64,000 nt of DNA. Origin: Parvularcula dongshanensis. Its GTDB lineage: Bacteria; Pseudomonadota; Alphaproteobacteria; Caulobacterales; Parvularculaceae. Positions 25,727 through 34,680 of the stretch are shown piece by piece. Made by a program: the position numbers and the translations under genes. Below the pieces are notes generated by a model, which searched no databases, had not been told where the DNA came from, and saw only the letters and a program-made list of their open reading frames with translations. Location: assembly GCF_014199615.1 (NCBI RefSeq), contig NZ_JACHOB010000006.1, forward strand, positions 1 through 64,000, in the 5' to 3' direction. Position 1 is the first letter of the stretch, and each line of letters begins with the position of its first letter.

Positions 25727-26943
25727 TGGAGGGTCCTCTCGGGGGCGGGCGTCCTTTGGAAAAGCTGATCCACGGTCAGCCGGCGTGCTCTGTCGAGGCG
25801 GCGGCGCGCCTGTTCGTCGTTCAGGTAGCTCGGAAGGAGCGCTGGGCCGGTAAGCCACCCTTCGTCGAGGAGTCGACGGATGATATGCCGTTGCGACATG
25901 GCGAACTTGCCGAGGAGGAGGAACTCGAAGTCGCCTCCGGTCGCCAGGTAGGCGAGAAGCTCGCGCAGACCTCGCAGATACACGGCATCCTTCGTCAGCC
26001 CCCCGCCCCTCTTGGCCCGGACGGCCGTGTCGAAGGCATCGTCGGCCAGCATGCCTTCGCCCTCGTAGAGCCGTTCGAAGATCTGACAGACGCTCAGTCC
26101 TTGGACGGCCAGATCCGCCGCGATCACGCGGGCGGCAAGGATGCGAAGGCGCTTGGGCGGCAGGTAGCCGGTCAGGTACTCGGCAAAGGTGCCAAGCCCT
26201 TCCTGCAACGGGTCGTAACCCGCCAAACCCTCGGACAACTGCAGCAGCGTCTGTTGCCGGCCGTTATGAGCCGTCAGGACGTGGGTGCCGACCTCGTGCG
26301 CGATGAGCGGCGCCACCCGCTCGGAACCCACGCGCATGGACCGCGCGACGTACAGGTCGCCGTGATTGACCATGACGGAGGAGTTCAAGTCGTCGAGGAC
26401 GTGGATCTCCGCCCGGAAGCGCGGATCAGCCTTGGCGAAGGCGGCGAACTCGGCCTCGGCGGCCCGCACGAAGTCGCCGGCGTCCGCGCCCTCCTCGCCC
26501 GCGTCCTCTCGCTCGACCGAGTCGAGAATGTTCTGCGCGGTACGCAGAAGATCGGGATCGGCGTCCCCGAAGAGGTCGATCGACGCCGCGACGAAACCTT
26601 CCGTGCAGCGCAGCGAGACGAGCTCGATCTGCCGGTCGAGTTCGCGCTGCTTCTCCTGCAGGATCGCCTCGAGCGGCCCCTCCTCGATCTCCTCTACCGG
26701 CAGCGACAGCAACCGCTCTCTCAACTCATGCAGGTCTTCCCGCTGAGCGGGGTAGCGGAGGACAGGCTCCTCGGCGAAACCGCTCTCGACGAAGTCGTGC
26801 CACATCGCATCGTTGCCGAGCGGCGAGAGGGCGACCAGCCAGTCGACCTCGCGGTCGATCTCCAGCAGGGCGGCATCCACGCGCGCGGCGACGGGCGGCA
26901 ACGACCGAGGCGGCGCGGTCGGCAGGTCCAACGGTTCGGTCAT
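25723..26943 (-). CDS. QEGLA-motif (MATCAP-like, DUF1704) zinc metallopeptidase
   Basis: A 406-residue protein of the family called flavohemoglobin expression-modulating QEGLA motif protein (DUF1704), which is related to the eukaryotic tubulin tyrosine carboxypeptidase MATCAP. The zinc motif is HEVGTH (HExxxH) at 216-221, followed by Gln247-Glu248 in LQEGLGTFAEYLTG, which supplies the third ligand by analogy. No signal peptide or membrane helix is present, so it is cytoplasmic. ATG 26943 gives the family-like N-terminus; an upstream frame is rejected. It is the middle gene of a three-gene cassette, overlapping the ATP-grasp gene by 4 bp. The substrate is unknown; cleavage of a C-terminal residue is the natural guess. 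Confidence 0.87.
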   Translation of the reverse strand: MTEPLDLPTAPPRSLPPVAARVDAALLEIDREVDWLVALSPLGNDAMWHDFVESGFAEEPVLRYPAQREDLHELRERLLSLPVEEIEEGPLEAILQEKQRELDRQIELVSLRCTEGFVAASIDLFGDADPDLLRTAQNILDSVEREDAGEEGADAGDFVRAAEAEFAAFAKADPRFRAEIHVLDDLNSSVMVNHGDLYVARSMRVGSERVAPLIAHEVGTHVLTAHNGRQQTLLQLSEGLAGYDPLQEGLGTFAEYLTGYLPPKRLRILAARVIAADLAVQGLSVCQIFERLYEGEGMLADDAFDTAVRAKRGGGLTKDAVYLRGLRELLAYLATGGDFEFLLLGKFAMSQRHIIRRLLDEGWLTGPALLPSYLNDEQARRRLDRARRLTVDQLFQRTPAPERTLQ

Positions 26944-26990
26944 GGGCAGGGCATGGCGGGCGGAGCTGGCGCGGGGAAGACCCGGCACTG

Positions 26991-27788
26991 TCAAAGCCGC
27001 GCGAGCGCGTGCCGCCCCGCTTCGGCCGCCCGGTCGAGGCCCACTCGCAGGTCCTCGACCACGGGCAGGAAGGCGTCGCCCGACCACTCGTCCATGTAGA
27101 ACTTCTTGTACTCGAGCGTGATTGTCGCGACGTCGTCGCCGTAATTGGCGAAGACCCATTCGGGCCAGTGGCCACCGTCGGGGTATCGGACGTTCTCGCG
27201 GACGTCAGGGTAGTGACCGCGCGCCGGTGTCTCCATCAGGGGGCCCTTCACCGCCTCGAGCACCGAACCGAACCGATCCCGATCGAGCGTGGTGACGCCC
27301 AGATCGATGTCGGGGTTGTCCTTGCCAGGCGCGGGCTCGGCGTCGGCTCCGTCGCGGCGGTGATTGTAGCTGTGAATGTCGAGGATCAGGACCTTGCCGC
27401 ACTCGGCGATGAGCCCTTCGATCCAAGTCGCCATCATCTCGTAGAAGTCGTCCCAGGCAGCCAGAGAGCGTTCCAGCATCTCCTCGGGCGGTAGCTCCTT
27501 CCAGACCGTCAGTCCCCATGCGTCGTCCGGCGTCCGGTAGACCGCCTTGTCGCGCGGGCGGTTGAGGTCGCATTGGAAGCGGCTGTCATAGCTCCGAAAG
27601 GCGTCGTCCCCGACCGTGGACCAGATCCCGGTCATGGGATCCTCCTCGCGTCGCTGATCAATCTCCGAGATGGCGAGGTAGGGCTTCAACTCCTCCCGGA
27701 TGACATGGCCGGCGTGGACGGCGGTGGCGAGCACGGGCCCACCCCGGCGCTGGATGTCCCAGTGCGGCCGCGTCGTTCCGATCGTCAT
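26991..27788 (-). CDS. N-formylglutamate amidohydrolase family protein
   Basis: A 265-residue protein of the N-formylglutamate amidohydrolase (HutG-like) family, zinc-dependent deacylases. Visible features are VHAGHVIREEL near the N-terminus, the FQCDLNRPRDKAVY segment, and LILDIHSYNHRRDGAD with metal-binding residues; ITLEYKKFYMDEW carries the conserved Glu near the C-terminus. It is the first gene of the minus-strand cassette followed by the QEGLA peptidase and ATP-grasp ligase, and no hut genes are nearby, so a histidine-degradation role is unlikely. It may remove an acyl or formyl group from a glutamate-like or peptide product. Confidence 0.87.
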   Translation of the reverse strand: MTIGTTRPHWDIQRRGGPVLATAVHAGHVIREELKPYLAISEIDQRREEDPMTGIWSTVGDDAFRSYDSRFQCDLNRPRDKAVYRTPDDAWGLTVWKELPPEEMLERSLAAWDDFYEMMATWIEGLIAECGKVLILDIHSYNHRRDGADAEPAPGKDNPDIDLGVTTLDRDRFGSVLEAVKGPLMETPARGHYPDVRENVRYPDGGHWPEWVFANYGDDVATITLEYKKFYMDEWSGDAFLPVVEDLRVGLDRAAEAGRHALARL

Positions 27789-27947
27789 CGCGTCGTGCCT
27801 CCCAGCTATGGCAGCGAGTAATGTGACGGTCCAACAGCCGCGACGCCGGTCGGGTTCGACGTTCCGGGGTTTTGTGAACGGCGCGTGTTCGGTCTAACGA
27901 GCGAAAGAGGGCCGCTTCACGCCCTAAGCCACGACGGAACCTACCGA

Positions 27948-30035
27948 ATGAAAAGGCAAACCCTTCTCGGCTGTGCGGCCACGCTCGCACTTCTCGCATG
28001 CGGTACTCAGCAAGCGCCGACGGACCCGCAAGGTCCCGAGCAGACCACGAGCGCCAGGGCGACGACCGACGCACCTGAACTCGGTACCTTCGGGATCGAG
28101 ACGGCGGACATCGACCAGAGCGTCGATCCCGGCGACGACTTCTTCCGCTACGTCAACGGCCGCTGGCTCGATACCTTCGAGATTCCGGCCGAGTTCTCGA
28201 GCTACGGTGCCTTCACGGTCCTCTTCGAACGCTCGGAGGACCGCGTGCGCGACATCATCACCGACTCCGCCGCGGCGGCCGAGGCCGGTACCGTCCAGTC
28301 CGGCTCGAACGAGCAGAAGATCGGCGACTACTTCGCGGCGTACCTGGACACCCAGGAGATCGAAGCGAAGGGAATGGCCCCGATCCAAGCCGACCTCGAC
28401 GCTTACGACGCTCTGGAGACCCATGAGGACGTCGCGGCAGCCTTCGCCAACGTGCGGACGGCGTCGGAGAGCCCGGTCGGCCTCTACGTCAACATCGACT
28501 CGAAGAACCCCGAGCAATACGCGGTTTACCTGACGCAGAGCGGTCTCGGCCTGCCGAACCGGGATTACTACCTGAAGGCCGAGTTCGCCGATAAGGCGGA
28601 GGCCTACAGGGCGTTCCTCGCGCAGATGCTGACGTTCGCCGGCGAGGATGACGTCCAGTCGAAGGCCGACGCGGTCTACGCACTCGAGAAGCGGCTGGCC
28701 GAAGCCCATTGGGAACCCGCGAAGCAGCGCGACCGCGACCTCACCTACAACCCCTACACGATCGAAACGCTGGCCGAGTACGCGCCCGGCATGCCCTGGC
28801 GGTCGATGTTCGAGCAGCTCGGTATCGACCCTTCGACGCCGCTGATCGCGGAGGAGAACGATGCCCTGCGCGCAGAGGCCGAGATCTTTCGCGACACGCC
28901 CGTCGAGGTCTGGTCAGACTACCTGAAGGCGCACGCCCTCGTCTCCTACGCCGACGTTCTGCCGAGCCAGATCGACGATGCCGTCTTCGACTTTTACGGC
29001 CGGACGCTTCGCGGCGTGCCTCAGCAGCGCGAGCGTTGGAAGCGCGGTGTCGCGGCGGTCAACGGCGCGCTCGGCGAAGCGATCGGCGAGGTCTACGTCG
29101 ACCGGTACTTTCCCGCAGAGTCGAAGGCGCAGATGGAGCGTCTGGTCGCCAACCTGAAGACCGCCTTCGAAGCGCGCCTGCGCACGCTCGACTGGATGAG
29201 CCCCGAGACGCGGGAACAGGCTGAGGCGAAGCTAGCCTCCTTCACGACCAAGATCGCCTACCCCGACGAGTGGCACGACTATTCCAGCCTCGAGGTCGAT
29301 CCGGACGACGCGCTCGGCAACAAGAAGCGTGCCGACCTCTTCGCCTTCAACGACATGATCTCCAAGCTCGGTGGTCCGATCGACGAAGGCGAGTGGTTCA
29401 TGACCCCGCAGACGATCAACGCCTACTACTCGCCGAACAGGAACGAGATCGTCTTCCCGGCGGCGATTCTGCAGGCGCCCTTCTTCGACCCCAACGCCGA
29501 CCCCGCCGTGAACTATGGCGGCATCGGCGCGGTGATCGGTCATGAGATCGGGCACGGTTTCGACGATCAGGGCCGCAAGTCCGACGGCACGGGCATGCTC
29601 CGCGACTGGTGGACCGAGGCCGACGCCGCCGGGTTCGAGGAGAAGACCGAGCAGCTCGGCGCCCAGTATGGGAGCTACTCTCCCGTCGAAGGGTTCTACG
29701 TGAACCCGGGCCTCACCATGGGCGAGAACATCGGCGACCTCGGCGGGCTCACCATGGCCTACGATGCCTACAAGCTCAGCCTCAACGGTAAGGAAGCCCC
29801 TGTTATCGATGGCATGACCGGCGATCAGCGGTTCTTCGCGGCCTGGGCTCAGGTCTGGAAGACGCTCTATCGTGAAGACGAACTCAAGAACCGGCTGACG
29901 ACAGACCCGCATAGCCCGGGACAGTATCGGACCAACGGGGTCGTAAGGAACATGGACGCTTGGTACGAAGCGTTCGACGTTGGGCCGGATGACGACCTAT
30001 ACCTGCCGCCAGAAGAACGAGTCCGGATATGGTAG
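27948..30035 (+). CDS. M13-family metallopeptidase lipoprotein
   Basis: A 695-residue M13 (neprilysin/PepO-type) zinc endopeptidase. The N-terminus MKRQTLLGCAATLALLACG is a lipoprotein signal with lipobox LLAC, so it is probably anchored in the envelope facing the periplasm. The early FFRYVNGRWLDTFEIP and the NAYYSPNRNEIVFPAAILQ segment are conserved in M13. The zinc site is GHEIGHGFDDQGRK with HExxH at 532-536, and the third ligand is in GENIGDLGGL. ATG 27948 was chosen for the lipoprotein signal. It stands alone, divergent from the QEGLA cassette. Such enzymes degrade peptides shorter than about 40 residues. Confidence 0.94.
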   Translation: MKRQTLLGCAATLALLACGTQQAPTDPQGPEQTTSARATTDAPELGTFGIETADIDQSVDPGDDFFRYVNGRWLDTFEIPAEFSSYGAFTVLFERSEDRVRDIITDSAAAAEAGTVQSGSNEQKIGDYFAAYLDTQEIEAKGMAPIQADLDAYDALETHEDVAAAFANVRTASESPVGLYVNIDSKNPEQYAVYLTQSGLGLPNRDYYLKAEFADKAEAYRAFLAQMLTFAGEDDVQSKADAVYALEKRLAEAHWEPAKQRDRDLTYNPYTIETLAEYAPGMPWRSMFEQLGIDPSTPLIAEENDALRAEAEIFRDTPVEVWSDYLKAHALVSYADVLPSQIDDAVFDFYGRTLRGVPQQRERWKRGVAAVNGALGEAIGEVYVDRYFPAESKAQMERLVANLKTAFEARLRTLDWMSPETREQAEAKLASFTTKIAYPDEWHDYSSLEVDPDDALGNKKRADLFAFNDMISKLGGPIDEGEWFMTPQTINAYYSPNRNEIVFPAAILQAPFFDPNADPAVNYGGIGAVIGHEIGHGFDDQGRKSDGTGMLRDWWTEADAAGFEEKTEQLGAQYGSYSPVEGFYVNPGLTMGENIGDLGGLTMAYDAYKLSLNGKEAPVIDGMTGDQRFFAAWAQVWKTLYREDELKNRLTTDPHSPGQYRTNGVVRNMDAWYEAFDVGPDDDLYLPPEERVRIW

Positions 30036-30090
30036 CGCGCATTTAACCCATGCCGCGTAGGCCCAGGGGGCTGGCAACCCCCGGGGCACC

Positions 30091-33000
30091 ATGGCGAGGC
30101 TATTCGACGAGACCGAAGCCGGCCGCGCGTTGCGCGTCAGGCTGCTGCGTGAGTTCGTTTATCTCACGCCGATCCTCTATGCGACGATCACCTGCGCATC
30201 GATGATCGGGGCCTGGGCGAGCTGGGCGACCGGGCACCACATCAGCGCCATCTTGCCCGCGATCATCGGCATCAACTCTGCCATGCGCTTCGTCCACTGG
30301 CGGCACGCCGGCGTGGAGCGCTTCAACGAGGAGGAGACGGATGCGGCCTTTCGGCGCATCCACGTGACGAGCGCGGCGATCGCGTTCTGCTACTCCGCTC
30401 ATATGACCTTCCTCATCACCCGCGGCGGGATGAGCGAAGTCATGTTGCTGGCCTGCTGGCTGAGCATCGCCGGCGTCGCGTCGAGCTTCTGCCTCTACGT
30501 GATGCCGAAGCTCTCGCGGTTCGTCTTGATCACGCTGATCGCACCGACGGGCTTCTACCTGCTCGGACAGGGCGACGGGTTCGTACAGGCGATCGGCCTG
30601 ACGATGCTGGTCCTGATCGGCCTCACACACCTCATCCTCGATGCGATGCAGAGGCTGATCGGCGACCTGCAAGCGAGGATCGCCCTGGAAACCAGACAGG
30701 GAGAGCTGACGCAGATCGCGCTCTCCGACTTCCTGTCCGCAAGCCAGGACTACAACTTCGAGACCGACCAGCAAGGTCGGCTGACCCACGTCTCCGACAA
30801 TTTCAAGAAGCTCACCGGCCGACCGTGCGAGTCCTTCCTCGGCGTGCCGCTGCAGCGCTTCTGCGACGCCGCCGATCCGGTTTCCGCTGCGAACATGCCC
30901 CGTCTGAGGGCGGCCCTCGAGACGCAGTCGGGGATCCGCGACCTCGAGACCCGCGGCTACAACGCCGCAGGCAGGCTCGTTACGACGCTGACCACCGCCG
31001 TGCCGATCCTCGATGAGCACGGCGCTTTCTCTGGATACCGCGGCTGGATCGTCGACATCACCGACCGTCGCGCAGCCGAGGCCGAGCTCGCGGCGAACGA
31101 AGCGCGCTTCCGCGACTTCGCCATGCTGGCGGCGGACTGCCTTTGGGAGTCGGATGCGGAGGGTCGCTTCAGCTACATCTCCGACACTGTGACCGAGTGG
31201 ACGGGCATGACCCCCGACGCGATCGTCGGTAGGCCGCTCAAAGCGTTCTACGCGAACGAGACCGCTGACGCAGACGGTCGAGTGCGGTGGCAAGAATACC
31301 TGACGCAGATCGAAAGCAGGAAGCCCTTCACCGACCACATGATGACGACCAGGGGCGGCCGCGTCCTCGCGACGGACGGCGTGCCGCGCTACGACGAGGA
31401 CGGAACCTATCTCGGTTTCCGCGGATGCACCCGCGACGTCACCGAGCAATACAACGCCCGCCGCGCCGCCGAGAAGGCTCGCGAGGCGCTTCAGGAAACC
31501 AACAGGCTCCTCGAAAGCCGGATCGCCGAGCGCACACGGTCCCTGCGCGAGCGTACGGAGTTGCTCGGAGAAGTCCTCGACACGATGGGGCAAGGCCTCG
31601 TCGTGCTTCGCCCGGACGGACGCATCGAGATGATGAACGACCGCGCGTCGGTCTGCCTGCCGAACGCCACTTGGAAGATCGGCGTCGATTACGCGGCGAC
31701 CTACAAGGAAGGCTTCGGACGTACGGAGGACGGCGTCTCGTCGACATCGGTCGGGGACGACTTCGACCCTGAAGCGATCCGGACCCACCAGCCGCTCGTC
31801 CACTATCGCCGAGGACCGGACGGTACGGCGTTCCGAGAGAACTACTCGCCGCGCACGGGCGGCGGCTACGTCGTGGCGTTGACCGACATGACGGGCGACC
31901 TGAGGCGCGAAGACGAGCTGCGCGAACTGTCGGATGACCTTCGGGTCTCCAAGGAGCAGGCCGAGGCCGCCTCCCGCGCCAAGTCCGAGTTCCTAGCGAA
32001 CATGTCGCACGAGATCCGTACGCCGCTGAACGGCGTCCTCGGGATGGCGGAACTCCTCATCGGGACGGAACTCTCGGCAAAACAGGCCGACATGGCGCAA
32101 GTGATTCTGCGCTCTGGAGACAGTCTACTGACGATCATCAACGACATCCTCGACTTCTCGAAGCTCGAGGCAGGCAAGATGAGCGTGGCGACCGAACCCT
32201 TCAGTGCGGCGTCAGCGATAGAGGACGTCGCGGCCATCGTCTCGCCTGCGGCCGCGAAGAAGAAGATCGACCTGATGGTCTCGATCCAACCGGACCTGCC
32301 CTTGCGCCTCGTCGGCGACGCGGGCCGATTCCGTCAGGTCATCACCAACCTGGCGGGCAACGCCATCAAGTTCACGGACAAGGGCCACGTCCTCATCGCC
32401 GTCACCGGTGAGGTGGACAACGGTGAAGTCGAACTGACCGTCGAGATCGAGGATACTGGCTGCGGGATTCCGGACGAGAAGCTCGAGAGCATCTTCCAGC
32501 AGTTCGAACAGGTCGACAACTCGGTGTCTCGCCGCTTCGAAGGCACTGGCCTCGGACTGTCGATCTCTAAACGGATCGCCGAGCTGATGGGAGGCGAACT
32601 TCGCGTACGCAGCACGGTTGGCGAGGGCTCCGTCTTCACCTTCACTGTGACCTTGCCGCTGTCCGACACGCAGCAGCCAAGCGCCCTTCCGCAGGTCGAT
32701 CTCGGCGACGCGCCCGTCCTCGTCGTGGACGACAACGCGGTGAACCGGCGCATCCTGCACGAACAACTCTCCGGCTGGGGACTGCGCGTCACCTTGGCGT
32801 CCGAGGGTGCGGAGGGCCTCACGCTCGCGCAAACACGCGCGAGTTCGAAGGACCCCTTCGCGCTGATCATCCTCGACCACCATATGCCTGACATGGACGG
32901 CGTGATGCTGGCTCAACGCCTCGCCGACGATCCCGCCACCGCGAAGACGCCGCGCATGATCCTTTCCTCGGCCGGTGAGCTCGATGACCCCGCGCTGCAG

Positions 33001-33543
33001 GCGCGTCTCGGCCTTTACGCCTTCCTCGTGAAACCAGCGCGCGCGCAGGTGCTGCAGGAAGTCGTCTCGGCAGCGCTGACCGAAGGCGCCGTCCGTACCG
33101 CAGGCGAGGCCCGAGCCGCCCTGCGCGCCGCCGCGCCTCCGAAGTCGTCCCCGGACCGCGAACGAGTCCTTCTCGTCGCGGAGGACAACGCCGTGAACCA
33201 GCTCGTCGTGAAGACGATGCTGACGGGGTCGGGTTACGCGGTACACTTCGCGAACAATGGCGAGGAAGCGGTCGCGCTGTTCGCGGAGCTTTCCCCGGAG
33301 GTCGTCTTGATGGACGTCTCGATGCCCATCATGGATGGCTTCGCTGCGACCGCTGCGATCCGGGCTAGCGGTTCCGCCGGGGCGCGCGTGCCGATCATCG
33401 GCGTCACGGCGCACGCGCTCGCCGATGACCGGCAGAAATGCCTGAAGGCCGGGATGTCGGACTACCTAGCGAAACCCATCAAGCGCGAGCTCCTGCTCGA
33501 GAAGCTCTTGTCTTGGACCGAGGAAGATCGGGCTGCGGGCTGA
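30091..33543 (+). CDS. Hybrid sensor histidine kinase with three PAS and two receiver domains
   Basis: A 1150-residue hybrid kinase. About six hydrophobic helices span residues 20-190. PAS domains follow at about 210-330, 345-450 and 490-600, with a coiled coil near 455-490. The dimerisation domain carries FLANMSHEIRTPLNG with phospho-acceptor His640; the ATPase domain has NLAGNAIKFTDKG and DTGCGIPDEKL. Receiver 1 has phosphorylatable Asp929 (LIILDHHMPDMDG) and receiver 2 has Asp1075 (VLMDVSMPIMDG). There is no HPt domain and no adjacent response regulator, so the phosphorelay partner lies elsewhere. A GGGGG/CCCCC hairpin lies 9-25 bp before the ATG. Signal and output are unknown. Confidence 0.95.
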   Translation: MARLFDETEAGRALRVRLLREFVYLTPILYATITCASMIGAWASWATGHHISAILPAIIGINSAMRFVHWRHAGVERFNEEETDAAFRRIHVTSAAIAFCYSAHMTFLITRGGMSEVMLLACWLSIAGVASSFCLYVMPKLSRFVLITLIAPTGFYLLGQGDGFVQAIGLTMLVLIGLTHLILDAMQRLIGDLQARIALETRQGELTQIALSDFLSASQDYNFETDQQGRLTHVSDNFKKLTGRPCESFLGVPLQRFCDAADPVSAANMPRLRAALETQSGIRDLETRGYNAAGRLVTTLTTAVPILDEHGAFSGYRGWIVDITDRRAAEAELAANEARFRDFAMLAADCLWESDAEGRFSYISDTVTEWTGMTPDAIVGRPLKAFYANETADADGRVRWQEYLTQIESRKPFTDHMMTTRGGRVLATDGVPRYDEDGTYLGFRGCTRDVTEQYNARRAAEKAREALQETNRLLESRIAERTRSLRERTELLGEVLDTMGQGLVVLRPDGRIEMMNDRASVCLPNATWKIGVDYAATYKEGFGRTEDGVSSTSVGDDFDPEAIRTHQPLVHYRRGPDGTAFRENYSPRTGGGYVVALTDMTGDLRREDELRELSDDLRVSKEQAEAASRAKSEFLANMSHEIRTPLNGVLGMAELLIGTELSAKQADMAQVILRSGDSLLTIINDILDFSKLEAGKMSVATEPFSAASAIEDVAAIVSPAAAKKKIDLMVSIQPDLPLRLVGDAGRFRQVITNLAGNAIKFTDKGHVLIAVTGEVDNGEVELTVEIEDTGCGIPDEKLESIFQQFEQVDNSVSRRFEGTGLGLSISKRIAELMGGELRVRSTVGEGSVFTFTVTLPLSDTQQPSALPQVDLGDAPVLVVDDNAVNRRILHEQLSGWGLRVTLASEGAEGLTLAQTRASSKDPFALIILDHHMPDMDGVMLAQRLADDPATAKTPRMILSSAGELDDPALQARLGLYAFLVKPARAQVLQEVVSAALTEGAVRTAGEARAALRAAAPPKSSPDRERVLLVAEDNAVNQLVVKTMLTGSGYAVHFANNGEEAVALFAELSPEVVLMDVSMPIMDGFAATAAIRASGSAGARVPIIGVTAHALADDRQKCLKAGMSDYLAKPIKRELLLEKLLSWTEEDRAAG

Positions 33544-34036
33544 GCGGCCAGGTTCCCGGAGAGACCAGGCCGTCGATCATCTCGTCGACGGTACGGCCGG
33601 TAACAGGATGCACGAAGTCCGGTACAAGGTCTCTTAGCGGCAGAAGGACGAAACCGCGTTCCGCAAGCCTTGGATGCGGCAGACAGAGCCGCGGCGTATC
33701 GCGCCGCAAGGGGCCGGCCGCCAGGAGATCGAGGTCGAGCGTGCGCGGCGCGTAACGGTCGAACCCGGCGCGGCGCCGGCCGAACCCCGCTTCGATGGCG
33801 AGTAGGACTTCGAGTACGCTCTCGGGTTCCGCAGCGGTCTCCACCGCGGCGACCGCATTCACGTAAGGGGGGGCGGCGGGATCGGGCCAGGCTTCGCTGC
33901 CGTAGAAGGGGGTGCACTCGATCGGTCCGAGGACTTGGAGGGCTCGTGCAGCCCTCACGACCAGCGCCGTCGGCTCGAAAGGTCCGAAACTCTTGTTCGA
34001 GCCGAGCCCGATCAGGACGACGGTTTTCATGAGCAT
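33479..34036 (-). CDS. folK: 2-amino-4-hydroxy-6-hydroxymethyldihydropteridine pyrophosphokinase
   Basis: FolK (HPPK) pyrophosphorylates 6-hydroxymethyl-dihydropterin in folate synthesis, directly before FolP. The protein has TVVLIGLGSNKSFGPFE at the N-terminus, EAGFGRRRAGFDRYAPRTLD and LDLLAAGPL, and LPHPRLAERGFVLLPL, the HPPK signature order. Two in-frame ATGs six bases apart (34036 and 34030) are possible starts. At about 185 residues the C-terminus is slightly longer than usual; the last 65 bp overlap the 3' end of the convergent histidine kinase gene. folP lies about 4.7 kb further on. Confidence 0.93.
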   Translation of the reverse strand: MLMKTVVLIGLGSNKSFGPFEPTALVVRAARALQVLGPIECTPFYGSEAWPDPAAPPYVNAVAAVETAAEPESVLEVLLAIEAGFGRRRAGFDRYAPRTLDLDLLAAGPLRRDTPRLCLPHPRLAERGFVLLPLRDLVPDFVHPVTGRTVDEMIDGLVSPGTWPLSPQPDLPRSKTRASRAGARA

Positions 34037-34089
34037 TCGTCTTCTCTAGTGTCGCGCCTTTCGAACACACCAGAGACTGAAAGCATAAT

Positions 34090-34680
34090 ATGGCAGACTG
34101 GATGGGCCTCGACCCCGACGATAGAACGGCGATCCTGATCGACGGTGCGAACCTCTACAAGGCCGCGAAGACACTCGGCTTCGACATCGACTACAAGAGC
34201 CTTCTTTCCCGCGCGCGCCGCGAGACCCGCCTCGTCCGTGCGAGCTACTACACCGCCATGCAGGAGGATCCTGAGGGCGACTACTCGCCGCTCCGCCCGC
34301 TCGTCGACTGGCTGGACTACAACGGCTTCACCATGGTGACGAAGCCCGCGCGCAGCTTCGTCGGGCAGGACGGCGTGCGGCGCTATCGCGGGTCGACCGA
34401 CATCGAGCTTGCGACCGACATGGTCCTGATGGCGGGCAAGCTCGACTGCATCGTGCTGTTCACCGGAAACGGCGACTTCCGCCACGCGATCCTCCGCGCG
34501 CAGGAGCAGGGCTGCCGCGTGATCTGCGTCTCCACGATCAAGTCACAACCGCCCCTGGCCTCGGACGAGATCCGCCGGCAGGCGGACGTCTTCATCGACT
34601 TGACCGAGATCGAAGACGTCATCGCGCGCAAGGGCGGCCCCCGCCGCGAGTCCCCAGCGCGCGTGGACGAGGAGGAGTGA
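34090..34680 (+). CDS. NYN-domain (LabA/DUF88-like) protein
   Basis: A 196-residue protein with a NYN domain, a PIN-like fold found in predicted RNases. The first Asp cluster is in AILIDGANLYKAAKTLG, the second acidic site in STDIELATDMVLMAGKLD, and LFTGNGDFRHAILRAQEQG completes the core. No strong ribosome site precedes the ATG. The stop overlaps the GTG of a uracil-DNA glycosylase gene (GTGA), linking the two. It starts 53 bp from the divergent folK. A role in RNA processing is inferred from the fold. Confidence 0.9.
   Translation: MADWMGLDPDDRTAILIDGANLYKAAKTLGFDIDYKSLLSRARRETRLVRASYYTAMQEDPEGDYSPLRPLVDWLDYNGFTMVTKPARSFVGQDGVRRYRGSTDIELATDMVLMAGKLDCIVLFTGNGDFRHAILRAQEQGCRVICVSTIKSQPPLASDEIRRQADVFIDLTEIEDVIARKGGPRRESPARVDEEE

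Noticed and set aside
26991-27788. Assignment as HutG in histidine degradation
   Set aside because: No other hut genes are present, and the operon partners are a QEGLA peptidase and an ATP-grasp ligase.
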